Positions 20,703-31,873 are shown, counted from the first letter of the stretch. The stretch is 64,000 nt of DNA from CAVVZJ01 sp963752755 (GCA_963752755.1 CAVVZJ010000022.1:62001-126000); one strand, 5' to 3'. Notes: a model not told the origin generated them from the letters alone. Program-made: numbers and translations.

Positions 20703-21273
20703 GTCCGACGGGGCGGCCACCGCGGCAGAGGTCTGCGGGTGGAAGACCGTCCAGTCGGGTGGGTCGAGTCCGTGATGGCGCACTCTTGAGGTCGGCGCGT
20801 CATCACGGACTCGACCCACTGACCGGACGAGAAGTCTACAAGAGGAAGCAATGTCTCTTCCTGCATTCACGCATATTCTTGAGAAATTTGTTGTACCCAA
20901 GAAATTATTTTTGTCTTTTGGACTATCCACCTCACCAACCAGTTCGGTTCGACTCGCATCGACCTCCTCAAACCGCGCGGGATCAGCAATCCGTGCCCAC
21001 GATCCGGCCTGACGGCCCCACGAGTCGACGCCGGTCACTTCCCGTTAGGCAACGACCCCCCGGCGGGTTTCGCAGACCAGGGACCGCGCTGTCAAACGGC
21101 AACACCGACGACCGCCACGATCCACCTCGTGTCCGGCAGCCCTCGTCCGGCTCCATTCGGAAGGTTGTTGACCTTGATGTAAGGTTCCGTTTAGACTCAT
21201 ATATGGCGATTCAAGATTGACCTCGAAAGCCGGTGGTCGGTCATCCGGGACCGTGGCTGTTCGAGGCATCTTC
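20703..21273. other. Intergenic stretch with AT-rich island
   Basis: No convincing gene. It holds the inverted repeat at 20759-20819, followed by an AT-rich run near 20860-20945 that stands out from the GC-rich surroundings and may contain a promoter for the downstream gene. Another AT-rich patch lies at 21165-21215. Confidence 0.5.
20759..20819. repeat. 19-bp perfect inverted repeat
   Basis: Bases 20759-20777 and 20801-20819 are exact reverse complements (left arm begins GTGGGTCGAGTCC), with a 23-bp spacer. It begins 57 bp after the ceramidase stop, so it may serve as a terminator or be a dispersed REP-type element. No T-run follows. Confidence 0.7.
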
Positions 21274-21443
21274 GTCCCGCCCGTGGTGCGGGACATCCGC
21301 CTTCTGGCGGAACAACCCTGGAGGACCGGTCCTCCAGGTCGGACGCGAGGTCGGCCCCCCCGGCACCCGGGCAGGGCCCGCACTCCCCCACGCCGAGGCG
21401 TCGCGAACGGGCGGCACGGTTGCCGGTCCGTTCGGGACGGATC
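21274..21443 (+). promoter_or_regulatory. Structured leader with five consecutive hairpins
   Basis: Upstream of the propeller gene are stems at 21274-21294 (GTCCCGC/GCGGGAC), 21296-21311 (TCCGCC-TTCT-GGCGGA), 21317-21338 (a perfect 22-bp palindrome with a nine-base stem), 21368-21380 (CGGGC/GCCCG) and 21425-21443 (seven pairs, one G-U). The last ends five bases before the GAGGAGG ribosome-binding site (21448-21454). The density and placement suggest a regulatory 5' leader. It matches no riboswitch class that I recognise. Confidence 0.5.
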
Positions 21444-21459
21444 ACCCGAGGAGGTTTTC

Positions 21460-23396
21460 ATGACGTCCACGCGAACCGCGAGGCCGCATCGCCGTCGTCG
21501 ACTCCGAAGCGTCGAGCCGCTGGAGGAACGGACCCTTCTCTCGGGATTGTTCACCGAATATCCGGCCGGATTCAACCAGCTCCTCGGCCCGATCACCGCC
21601 ACACCCGACGGCCAGCTCTGGTTCGTGATGGGCTTTCATCTGTTCGACTCGAGTCCAGGATACGGCATCAATTTCCAGCTCGGGTCGATGACGACTGACG
21701 GCATGGCGAAGCCGGTCGACGTCCCGGGCTCCTCGCAATCGAACCTGGGTGACCTGTTCCTCGGCGGCACGGCGGTCGGGCCGGACGGGAAATACTGGCT
21801 CTCGGTGGAGAAGCGAGACGCCTTCGACCTGGGGGAGTTTTACCCGACCGTTGAGACCGACACCTACGGATTCGAGCCGGTCCAGGGCACGAAGGCCGGT
21901 ACCCTGCGCGTGACAGGCTCGCAGAGGAATTCTTATTACGACAATCATTCCAACAGAATTGGTAGCCAATCCAATGTTCCCTACGTGGCCCCGAACGCGT
22001 TCGTGACCGGACCAGACGGCAACTTCTGGTTTGTCGATACCAGGCACAATCTGGTCGGACGCTTCGACCTCGCCACCAACACGCAGAAGCTCTTTCCGAT
22101 ACCGACGACCAACTCCGAGCCGAACGCCATTACGGTCGGCCCCGATGGCGCCCTCTGGTTCACCGAGCAGAGAACGGACCAGATCGGCCGGATCTCCGCC
22201 GACGGACAGATCCGCGAGTTCGCCCTGCCCACCTCGGGAGCCCTGTTAGCCTCCATCACCGCCGGACCCGATGGGGCGCTCTGGTTCACGGAAAAGGCCA
22301 CCAGCAAGATCGGCCGGATCACCACCGATGGACAGATCACGGAGTATGCACTCCCGAAATCGAACTCGGCGCCCACCGCAATCGTCGCCGGTCCCGACAA
22401 CGCCATCTACGTTCTCGAATACGGTCGCAACCAGATCGCCCGAGTCGCGGTCAACGGCGCTCTCTCCGAATACCGGCCACCCGGCGGCGACATCGAATGG
22501 CTCGGCGGCCTGACGCTCGGCGCCGACGGGGCGTCTGGTTCACCGAGACCTTGAAAGTGAACGCCTCAACCCTCGATACCCGGATCGGCCGGTTCGATCC
22601 GACTGCCCTCCAGGTTCTCGACGGCACCCTGGCCCCCCTCAGCGACACCGGGATCTCCTCGTCCGACGGCCTGACCACCGACAACACGCCGACCTTGACC
22701 GGTCATGCCGCGCCAGGCCAGACGGTCAAGATTGTCGCGCAGCGAGCCGGTCAGATGGGCCTGGCTCCGCTCGGTGAGGCCATGGCCGACAGCACGGGGC
22801 GCTGGAGCCTGACCGCGCCCGGTCCCCTGCCCGATGCCGCCTACTTCCTCTACGCCGTCGTGCAGAGCCCCCCCGACGGCCACCTCGTCGCGCAGCCGCT
22901 CCTGATCGGCCCGAGCGGGATACTGACCATCGACACGCACGGTCCGCAGGTGGTCGGCGCCGTGGCCAACCCGCAAGCGGGCATCGTCCGGCTCACCGTG
23001 CGCGACCCGATCAGTGGCGTCTCGCCACGCGGTCTGAGCACAACGACCGCCTATTCGATCTCCCAGTTCGGTCGCCCGGTGGGCGTCTCCAACATCACGA
23101 CCTCCGTGGAAGGTACGCTTGGCGTGATCGCCCTGACGCTCGATACCACGACACCGCTCCGTCGCGGCTGGCTTCGACTGGGGGTATCACCCGCCTACAT
23201 CACCGACCGTGCCGGCAATACCTTGCAAGGCACCTTCACTGGCCGCTTCCCCACCGGCGACGGCCGCCCCCTCACCGCCTTCCGCGCCCGCTTCCCGATC
23301 CTCGGCCGACAGATGGTGAAGGCCCGATCGATCCCCCCTCGCCAACGCCACCTGGCCCGCGCTGGCTTCCCGCCAACCTTGATCGCCCAGGGTTGA
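21460..23396 (+). CDS. Secreted streptogramin-lyase-like beta-propeller protein, frameshifted
   Basis: About 645 aa. The N-terminus is arginine-rich followed by SVEPLEERTLLS, a motif found at the start of many exported Planctomycetes proteins. Residues 30-360 form a Vgb-like propeller with repeated GPDGALWFTE blades and IGRI(S/T) turns. The C-terminal part has a Big-like domain (DNTPTLTGHAAPGQTVKI) and an adhesion-like tail. A true antibiotic lyase is unlikely; cell-surface binding is more plausible. One lost base in a G-run near 22530 moves the frame between the two parts. The ATG follows a strong GAGGAGG and the structured leader. Confidence 0.78.
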
Positions 23397-23812
23397 GGAG
23401 TGCGGCCGGGCCCCGCCATCGCGCCAGGAACGACCCGCTCGGGGAGTGTCTCCACCCTGCACGCTGGTCCACGAGACGCCCTCCTCGGACTGGACACGAC
23501 ATCGCCCCTCGCAGCCTCCGCGCCCAATCCTCGTGGGTCCGTTCCACGGCGAACCACTTTGGCCAGAGCGTCTCGGGAGCGGAACGGGCGAGGATCGGAA
23601 TTCCCTGCCGCGATGGCTCATCGACAATCATTCCCGGGTACGTCTCACCCTGGCTGGCAACCCGGCTCGCCGCTTCACGATCGGTCGTCTCCTTTCGGAT
23701 CACCATTGTTGGGTTTTTCCGAATCTGGGACAATTATTGCGTACGCGGTTGAGTTTAATGGAATCTTCTTCCTGTCCGGCGATTATTGTTTCGTTTTTCG
23801 GGGACAAGACTC
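23397..23812. other. Intergenic stretch, no gene seen
   Basis: About 415 bp without a supportable reading frame. Base composition falls toward AT from about 23690, which may reflect a promoter for the following gene. Confidence 0.4.
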
Positions 23813-24397
23813 ATGCGCAGGACACTCATCGCATTCGCCTGGATCCTCGTCGCCCTGGCCGGGTATGGCTCCTCTGCTTATTCACAAACGCCGTCCTCGG
23901 AAATGGATCGGCGCTGGGGCGTTGCCCGAAGCATGATTACTCATGAAGACAGCCTGATCTCGGGAAGGCTCAGCTCCTTCCTGACCCTCCAGGGTTTCCT
24001 GTTCGCTGCCCTCGGGGTGGTGGTCAAGGTTTACGTCGATCAGGAGAGTAAGCGACTACCCGGCTTAGTCCGCGTGTTCTCGTTGATCATCAGTCTCGTC
24101 GGGGCCTGGTCCTCCTGCATCACGTATTTTGGAGTCCAGGCCGCATACGAACAAAATGGAAAGACCATCGCATGGTGGAACGCCTTCCTGAAAAACGAGT
24201 ATGGAGCCGCCAAGCTGAAATCGATGGAGGAGAATTCCTTTGTTAACGCCTATTTACCCCGAATTGTCGGGGACTACAAGAATATGAACGTTCCGGAGAA
24301 TCTGCCCCTGGGCCTTCTGGTCGCCTGGGTCGTGCTCGCGGCGCTGATGATCGGGATGTACCTTCGTAAGCCGTCGAGCGGAACCCGTCAAAACTGA
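23813..24397 (+). CDS. Exported or membrane protein of unknown function
   Basis: 194 aa: a signal peptide or first helix (residues 1-23), a soluble segment with MDRRWGVARSMITHEDSLIS, a helix at about 48-64, a second at about 75-95, a soluble loop and a C-terminal helix ending in MIGMYLRKPSSG. I do not recognise the family. Codon use is less GC-extreme than the neighbours, and the gene stands alone between two repeat-rich gaps, which hints at later acquisition. The ATG at 23813 leads into the signal; an upstream in-frame ATG at 23786 is possible. Confidence 0.6.
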   Translation: MRRTLIAFAWILVALAGYGSSAYSQTPSSEMDRRWGVARSMITHEDSLISGRLSSFLTLQGFLFAALGVVVKVYVDQESKRLPGLVRVFSLIISLVGAWSSCITYFGVQAAYEQNGKTIAWWNAFLKNEYGAAKLKSMEENSFVNAYLPRIVGDYKNMNVPENLPLGLLVAWVVLAALMIGMYLRKPSSGTRQN

Positions 24398-24874
24398 CCC
24401 GTGGGCTTCCGCGCTCCCGACCGCCGCGGCCCTCCTCGGTCATCTGATCGACGGTCGGCCGCCTGGCCTCTCATCGTTCCCTGCGTCCGAGCTTGCTTGG
24501 TGGCGCCGGGGTCGGGTCATCGCGACGATGACGGCCTGACCTGGTGCGTGTCCCCGACCCACGCTGGCCCATTCGCCCCCCAGGCGATGCCGACGTGACA
24601 TCAACCCTCGCTGGGTCACCATCTACCGTCCCCGGGTTCCTTTCCAATCCGCACCACTTCTGCCCCGGCCCCAACAGAAGCCGGCCTGGGGAACGGTGGA
24701 AATGGTTGGAACGTGGGCCGTTCGACCGTCCTTCCGACGCTCGCCCCGATTTGTCCGCACGCTCACTCCCCATCCGGCCCTCGTGTGCTAGATTAAACTG
24801 GATCATTGTGCTTTGCTCCCCCTGAGATCCGGGGAAGCCCCGACCGGCCTTCCATGAGTCAGCTCACCGTGACA
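24398..24874. other. Intergenic stretch, no gene seen
   Basis: About 475 bp with only overlapping spurious frames. It leads into the 33-bp repeat array. A short AT-rich patch (TAGATTAAACTGGATCATTG) lies near 24790. Confidence 0.4.
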
Positions 24875-25161
24875 AAACGAACCCAACGACAGCCCACCTC
24901 GGCCGTTGGGTTCCTCGTCGCAACTCCACCCGACCATTTGAAAGAGGCAAATTGCCCAGATTCCTTGCTTTGTGCATTCTTCGTCTCCTTTGACCCTTTG
25001 TGGTGCATTGCACCCTCGGTCGAGGCACAAAACGAACCCGACGAGCCGCAGTCGCCGCGACGAAACGAACCCGACGGTAAACTGGGTAATTTTCCAAACG
25101 AACCCAAGGGCCAGATTGAGCCATTACGAAACGAACCCGACGACACACTGGGAGATTTGCA
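24875..25161 (+). repeat. Phased array of AAACGAACCC, 33-bp period
   Basis: The ten-base motif occurs at 25030, 25063, 25096 and 25129, exactly 33 bp apart each time, with a further lone copy at 24875. After the motif two or three bases are conserved (usually GACG) and the remaining 19 or so vary. The lone copy forms a small hairpin (GAACCCAACG at 24879, complement at 24904). The same motif and period recur on the other strand at 49512-49623. In one frame the units read as 11-residue repeats beginning NEP, but no start, ribosome-binding site or codon bias supports translation. The array ends about 180 bp before the M3 peptidase gene. Confidence 0.8.
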
Positions 25162-25340
25162 GAGCTTTCTACGGCACTCGGCCCGAAAGCTCGCCGCGCA
25201 TGTCACCCTGGTTTCTCCAAACTTCGGGATTCTCCGGCTCGCGAATCCGCCTGGCATGTTCCGGGGAGGGTCCGTTAATCTGGAGAGGTCATTCCGATTG
25301 CACGAGAGTGCCCGTCCGCCCGTTCCCCGAGGGCTCAAGG

Positions 25341-27064
25341 ATGACCGCAGCCGCCTACGTCCCCGAGACCTTTCCCCATCAGTGGCTCCCGCAGGACGCG
25401 GAGCTGAAGAGCTGGGAGCAGATCGAGCCGTGGTATCAGAAGCTCCTGGATCGGCCGATCGCCTCGCCCGCCGACCTGGAGACCTGGCTCCGCGACCTCG
25501 GCGAGCTGAACGCCGCCGTCGGTCAGGAAGGGGTCGAGCGCTACATCGCCATGACCTGCCAGACCGACGACCCCAGCCGCGAGGCCGCCCACCTGGCATG
25601 GGTCCGCGAGATCGAGCCGAGGCTCAAACCGGTTCTTAACGCCCTCCGCGCCAAGTACCTGGACAGCCCCCACCGTTCCGGCTTGCCGCCGGGAGCGCTA
25701 CTTCGTCTTCGACCGCTCGCAGGCGAACCGACGCGCCCTCTACCGCGAGGCCAACATCCCCCGCGAGACCGAGCTGGCCGAGCTGGAGCAGCAGTACCAG
25801 AAGATCATCGGGGCGATGACCGTCTCGTTCCGCGGCCAGGAGTACACCCCGGCCCAGATGGCCCCCTTCCTCGAAGAGACGGACCGGACCCTCCGCCAGG
25901 ATGCCTGGGAGCGGGTCGCCCGCCGTCGGCTCGAAGACAGGGACCGGCTCGACGACCTGTTCGACCGGATGCTCCGCCTCCGCGTCGCGATCGCCCAGGA
26001 GGCCGGCTTCTCCAGCTTCACCGACTATGCCTACAAGCTCCGCGAGCGGTTCGACTACGGCCTGGCCGAGGCCGAGGCGTTCCAGCAGGCGATCGCGAAA
26101 GTCGTCGTCCCCCTGGCCGTCGATCTCCAGCAGCAGCGCCGGCTGACACTGGGGGTCGAATCCCTCCGACCCTGGGACCTCTCCGTCGACCCGCACGGCC
26201 GCCCCCCCTTGAAGCCCTTCGAGAACGCCGACCAGCTCGCCGAGGGGACCGAGTCGATCTTCCGCGAGGTGGACCCGGAACTCGGCTCCCAGTTCGCCTT
26301 CCTCCGCCATCGCGGACTGCTCGACCTGGCCAACCGCAAGGGCAAGGCCCCCGGCGGCTACCAGACGACCCTCGAAGATGACCGCCTGCCGTTCATCTTC
26401 ATGAATGCCGTCGGCATCGACGGCGACCTCCGCACCCTGCTCCACGAAGGCGGCCACGCCTTCCACGCCCTCGCCAGCCGCGGCGAGCCGCTGGCCGCCT
26501 ACCGTGAGGCCCCGATCGAGTTCTGCGAGGTCGCCTCGATGAGCATGGAGCTGCTCGGCGCTCGTCGCCTGGAGAAGTTCTATCAGGACCCCGACGCCAA
26601 CCGCTCCTACCGCCAGCTCCTCGAAGGCATCGTGCTGATCCTTCCCTGGATCGCCACCGTCGATTCCTTCCAGCACTGGATCTACGCCCACCCCGACCAG
26701 GACCGTGACCAGCGCCGGACCGCCTGGTCGGCCCTGATCAACCGCTACGGCGGGATCGTCGACTGGTCCGGTCTCGAAGAGGCGCCGCGATCACTCCTGG
26801 CACCGTCAGTTGCACATTTTCCTTTATCCTTTCTACTACATTGAATACGGCATCGCCCAGCTCGGCGCCCTCCAGGTCTGGCTCAACGCCCGCCGCGACC
26901 GCGCCTCCGCCGTCGCCGCCTATCGCCGCGGCCTGGCCCTCGGCGGTTCTCGGCCACTGCCCGAGCTGTTCGACGCTGCCGGCATCCGCTTTGACTTCTC
27001 CGAGGCGACACTTGGCCCCCTCGTCCAGGCCATCCGGGAGGAGCTGGACCGGCTCCCGTCGTAG
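25341..27064 (+). CDS. M3 family oligoendopeptidase, apparent frameshifts
   Basis: Zinc metallopeptidase of about 573 aa that degrades short peptides in the cytoplasm. The HEXXH motif is LLHEGGHAFH near 26450, followed by FCEVASMSMELLG, which carries the third zinc ligand of the M3 family. It most resembles PepF-type oligoendopeptidases. An extra G near 25691 (LPPERYFVFDRS continues in the next frame) and an extra C near 26784 (LEEARDHSWHRQLH) split it into three frames. The start at 25341 gives MTAAAYVPETFPHQW, a usual N-terminus for this group. Its upstream region holds the 33-bp repeat array. Confidence 0.82.
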
Positions 27065-27302
27065 GGCGTGCGCCGCACTCCGTCGGATACTGAACCTGGC
27101 ACCGACGCCTCGTGTCCGGGTCGCGACGGCCCCAGGCCCTTGCGGGTCGGGCCGTTCGGTCGGTAGAGTAGGCCTTTACCCGATCGGCCGTACCGGGCTG
27201 CCCGCCAGACCCGGCTCGGCCGGTCCGTCGTTTATGCCGGGGGTCGATCACCTGATGAGTTCGCAGAACGGCCGAGGGGCCGCCCCGACGGGTGGAGGAC
27301 GC

Positions 27303-27852
27303 ATGCGCCACGTGCTCTCAGCCCTGGTCCAGAACCAGCCGGGCGTCCTGGCACACGTCTCCGGGATGCTCGCCTCGCGCGGGTTCAACATCGACAGCCT
27401 CGCCGTCGGCGAGACCGAGGACCCGCACCTCTCGCGGATCACCTTCGTCGTCCTCGGCGACGACCGCGTGCTGGAGCAGGTCCGCAAGCAGCTCGAGAAG
27501 ATCGTCACGGTCGTCCGCGTCATCGACATCTCCCGCGAAGACTTCGTCGAGCGCGACCTGATGCTCATCAAGGTGGACGCCACCCCCGAACTTCGCATGG
27601 AGATCCGCGGCCTGGTCAACGACTTCCGCGGCCGGATCGTCGACGTCGGCCCCGAGCAGATGATGATCGAGATCTCCGGCACGGAGAAGAAGATCGAGGC
27701 CTTCATCGACGCTGATGCGCCCCTACGGCATCCGCGAGCTGGCCCGCACCGGCCGCATCGCCCTGGTCCGCAGCAGCCACTCCCGCGTCGATGAGGACGC
27801 GTCCCCCGCCGAGGAAGCCGACGCGCAGGTCGTGGGGCACTCGAACCTCTGA
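27303..27852 (+). CDS. ilvN: Acetolactate synthase small subunit, one frameshift
   Basis: Regulatory subunit of acetohydroxyacid synthase, the first common enzyme of branched-chain amino acid synthesis. MRHVLSALVQNQPGVLAHVS followed by GMLASRGFNIDSL is the ACT domain that binds the feedback inhibitor valine. A second domain has KVDATPELRMEI. One extra base near 27711 shifts out the conserved ending LMRPYGIRELARTGRIALVR. The ATG at 27303 is preceded by GGAGG; in-frame ATGs at 27234 and 27255 would add a non-conserved leader. The catalytic large subunit is not adjacent. ilvC follows 88 bp later in the same direction, so one operon is likely. Confidence 0.86.
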
Positions 27853-27940
27853 CCGAGGCCCCCCCACGTCCCGAGCAGGCCTGACATTCCCTCTCTGATG
27901 AACCTCGATCCCCGTCTTTGAATGCTCTCCGGAGACGTCG

Positions 27941-28947
<1,007 letters not shown>

Positions 28948-28955
28948 TCGCGGTC

Positions 28956-28984
28956 GGGACCGGAGCCGATCCGTCTCCGGTCCC
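28956..28984. terminator. Bidirectional hairpin between ilvC and the VOC gene
   Basis: GGGACCGGAG (28956-28965) and CTCCGGTCCC (28975-28984) pair perfectly around a nine-base loop, between two convergent genes. No T-run is present. Confidence 0.65.
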
Positions 28985-29001
28985 GCCGCCCGAGCCGCCG
29001 C

Positions 29002-29454
29002 TCAGGCTCCCGGCTGCTGGGCGAACGCCGCGGCGGCCCGCTCGGCGATCTGCTCGGGACTTAGCGTCTCGTTGTGCTTGTAGATCCCCCAGCGGTGGCC
29101 GAACGGGTCGAGCACCTCGCTGTAGCGATCGCCCCAGAACGCATCCTCCGGCGGCATCAGGGCCGTCGCCCCGGCCTCGATCGCCCGGTTGTACGTTGCA
29201 TCCACGTCCTCGACATACAGCATCATCGTCACCCGCGACATCCCGTTCAGCTCCCCCTCGTGGGGGAAGACGTCGCGGACGAACAGCCGCGAGCCCGCGG
29301 CCCGCAGTTCCGCATGCAAGATCATCTCACTGCCCGGCATTGCCATCCGGGAGACCTCCGTCGCCCCGAAGACCCGGCTGTAGAAATCGATCGCCTTCGC
29401 CGCACCGCTGACACCCAGTTGCGCCGTCAAGGACTGTTCGACCTGGTTCGCCAT
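29002..29454 (-). CDS. VOC family (PhnB/glyoxalase-like) protein
   Basis: 150 aa single vicinal-oxygen-chelate domain. It opens with LGVSGAAKAIDFYSRVFGA and ends with AFWGDRYSEVLDPFGHRWGI, the usual PhnB-like first and last strands. Such proteins bind a metal with two betaalphabetabetabeta units and act as dimers in isomerase, lyase or drug-binding roles; the specific role here is unknown. The gene is intact, cytoplasmic and monocistronic. It is divergent from the ferredoxin gene across about 180 bp, part of which is AT-richer and could hold both promoters. Confidence 0.86.
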   Translation of the reverse strand: MANQVEQSLTAQLGVSGAAKAIDFYSRVFGATEVSRMAMPGSEMILHAELRAAGSRLFVRDVFPHEGELNGMSRVTMMLYVEDVDATYNRAIEAGATALMPPEDAFWGDRYSEVLDPFGHRWGIYKHNETLSPEQIAERAAAAFAQQPGA

Positions 29455-29635
29455 GACCGTTCCCTCCGTCGCCCAAGGTCCCGCCCCCGCCTGGTCCTGC
29501 TGTTCGCGTGAACAGAAATCGGGGGCACGTGAGCGATATACCTGAGATCGGAAAGGCTGTCAACGCCTGTTCAGTAAGCCCGGCGAGTCGCCCCGGTGGT
29601 GTTGCCGATCGGTCCTCATGCCTTAGAATGCTGTT

Positions 29636-29869
29636 ATGGCCGACCCCACGCAGAAAGTGATCGAGAATGTGCCGGGCCGCTACTACGTCGATCGCACCTG
29701 CATCGACTGCGACCTCTGCCGCGAGACGGCCCCCAGCCACTTCGTCCGCAACGACGACGAGGGCTACAGCTACGTCTTCCACCAACCGACCGACCCCGCC
29801 GGGGAGGCCGCCTGCCTGGCCGCGCTGGAGGAATGCCCCGTCGAGGCGATCGGGGTCGAGGAGGATTGA
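29636..29869 (+). CDS. 4Fe-4S ferredoxin
   Basis: 77-aa electron carrier with one cluster. YYVDRTCIDCDLCRETAP gives C-x2-C-x2-C, and the fourth ligand is in LEECPVEAIG. The segment that would hold a second cluster is replaced by an insertion (RNDDEGYSYVFHQPTD), as in the single-cluster ferredoxins of Thermotoga and Bacillus. It probably serves a soluble reductase; no partner is adjacent. The gene is intact. Confidence 0.9.
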   Translation: MADPTQKVIENVPGRYYVDRTCIDCDLCRETAPSHFVRNDDEGYSYVFHQPTDPAGEAACLAALEECPVEAIGVEED

Positions 29870-29882
29870 GCCAGCGATGCGT

Positions 29883-30209
29883 TCAGGCAGGCCCGCCGTC
29901 GAGGTCTCGGTCCCAGAGTTCCGACCTGGGGGCGACCGCACGCTCCCGTCTCTGCCGGTCAATCCGCCGCTCATCGAGGATGTGGATGAGGTCGAGGAGC
30001 ACTCCGCCGAGCACCGCGCCGATGGTGGCCGACACGATCAGGCGAGTTCCTCCCTCGGAGCCGGTCGGCTCGGCGAGAAAGACCCGGAAGATCGCCAGCA
30101 GTCCACCGAAGACGGCCCCGAGGAGGAAGCGGATCGGCCCTGGACCGAGGCGGAATCGCCTCCGACGGAGGGTGGAATCGCGGTGGTCGACAGCTCGCAA
30201 GTCAATCAT
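29883..30209 (-). CDS. Small membrane protein with two helices
   Basis: 108 aa: a basic N-terminus, a hydrophobic helix (GPIRFLLGAVFGGLLAIFRV), a second (LIVSATIGAVLGGVLLDLIH) and a charged C-terminus. No family is recognised. Its ATG overlaps the corrected stop of the FAD oxidoreductase gene as ATGA (30209-30206), so it is likely translated by coupling and may anchor or assist that enzyme. This link is inference. Confidence 0.62.
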   Translation of the reverse strand: MIDLRAVDHRDSTLRRRRFRLGPGPIRFLLGAVFGGLLAIFRVFLAEPTGSEGGTRLIVSATIGAVLGGVLLDLIHILDERRIDRQRRERAVAPRSELWDRDLDGGPA

Positions 30210-31805
30210 GGGTGGTCCCGGAGGATGGTCAGGGCGGCGTTGCGGCCATTCACGCCGATGACGCTGCCGCCGGGGTGGGTGCAGGCGCCGCAGAGGTAGA
30301 GGCCGTCCATCGGGGTCCGGTAGGGCAGGCGGCGGTCCCAGAGGTAGTCCGGCAGGCATTCCCCCTGGAAGATGTGACCACCCCAGAGGCCGACCTGCCG
30401 CTGGATGTCGGGCGGGCCGAGGACGCTGGTGGCGAGTCACGGCGTCGGGGATATTCGTGCAGAAGCGACCAATCGAGTCGAGGGCCAGACGCTCGACCTC
30501 CGCGCGTCGGCTCTCCCAGTTACCCTTGGCGAAGGTATGGGGCACGTACTGGGCGAAGACGCTCATCGAATGGCAACCCTCCGGAGCCAGGCTCGGGTCG
30601 TGGACCGTCTGGAAGTACAGCTCCGTCCAGAGCCGATCGGGCAGCTGGCCCTCACGCGTTCGTCGGTGCGACGCCAGCCATTCCGCCTTGCTAAGAGGGG
30701 TGTTGACTTGACCGGCGTGATGGGGCTCGCTCGTCCCCGGTCGGGCCCGGAAGCTGGGCAGCTCGCGGAGGGCCACATTGAGCTTCACGGTGCAACCGGT
30801 CATCGGCCACGACTCCACCCGCACCGACCAGGAGGCATCGGCCTGCGAGCCGAGCAGGCCAAGCGTCGTCCGAGGGTCGGCATTGGAGACGACCACGCGG
30901 GCCGCGATCCGCTCGCCCCCTTCCAGCACGACACCTCGCCCCGGCTCGATCTGCGCTACCGGCTGTCCCGTCGTGAGGGCGGCACCGGCCTCGACAGCAG
31001 CGCGAGCGAGGTGGGACGAGACCATTCCCATTCCGCCCCGCACATAGCCCCAACCGCCCGGCACACCTCCCAGCCGACCGGACTGGTGGTGGAAGTGGAT
31101 CGACGCCGTGCCGGGGTCGTGGGGGCTGGCGTTCGTGCCGATGACCCCCTGGCCAAGCATGGCGAGCTGGAGCCGCTCGTCGTTGAGGAAGTGCTCGACA
31201 TACTCGACCATCGACCACTCGAACAGCAGCTTCCGGGCCTCGACGTCACCCTTCAATCGCTCGTCGATCTTCTCGCGGGACGGCTCCGGATCAAGCCACA
31301 GGTCGCGTTCATCAGGCGGCCGGATTGCGTCGCGGAGCCGTCGCTTGACGTCGCTGAAAGCTCGCCAGCCTTCCAGTTCGTCGGGCGCAACGCGACGGAT
31401 CTCCGACTCGCACTTCGCGTCATCGTCCCAAAGTTGCACGCAAGTCCCATCCTCGAACGGTACGAATAAGCCGGCGACGCTGGGCGTCCACTTCAGACCG
31501 AGACGATGCAAGTTGAGGTCCGCGATCACCCTCGGATGAAGCAGCCCGAGCAAATAGGCACAAGGCGAGACCACGAAGCCCGGCCAGGTTTCTTCGAGCG
31601 TGCAGGCTCCGCCGAGCCGTTCCCGGGCCTCCAAGACCAGCACCTTCCACCCCTCCCGCGCCAGGTACGCAGCGCAGGTCAGGCCGTTGTGCCCGGCTCC
31701 CACGATGACCGAGTCCCAGTCGCGCCGGGCCAGTTCCCGGATCGGCTCCCTCGCCGGGATTCGCAGAAAGCGGGGGACTTTTGAATCACCGGTCACATCA
31801 TCCAT
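30206..31805 (-). CDS. FAD-dependent oxidoreductase, phytoene desaturase-like, one frameshift
   Basis: About 530 aa. The FAD-binding motif VIVGAGHNGLTCAAYLA is near residue 31, then VLVLEARERLGGACTLEE, both standard for CrtI-type and FAD amine oxidase-like enzymes. The C-terminal flavin segment GACTHPGGSVIGVNGRNAA lies in the next frame after an extra base near 30427. It resembles the COG1233 group of carotenoid-type desaturases/isomerases, but no other carotenoid gene is present and the substrate is unknown. The start may be 31805 or an upstream ATG at 31856 that adds 17 residues. It is followed without a gap by the small membrane protein. Confidence 0.8.
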
Positions 31806-31873
31806 CAACCTCAATCCTCCTTCTTCCCCACTCTCCGGGATCACGATGTCCTGCACAAGCCCCGGATTCCCTA

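Noticed and set aside
19323..21038. Long open frame of 571 codons on the minus strand
   Set aside because: It is antisense to the ceramidase gene, whose family motifs are clear; long antisense frames are common at this GC content.
21460..23396. True streptogramin (virginiamycin B) lyase
   Set aside because: The propeller repeats match the fold, but the protein is secreted, has extra Big-like and tail domains and a Planctomycetes surface motif.
25030..25161. CRISPR array
   Set aside because: The conserved part is only about 14 bases with 19 variable bases, there are no cas genes, and a second array is inverted 24 kb away; this does not fit CRISPR repeats.
24806..25639. 277-codon frame through the 33-bp array with NEP repeats
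   Set aside because: It runs into the out-of-frame peptidase gene, has no ribosome-binding site and shows no similarity outside the repeat.
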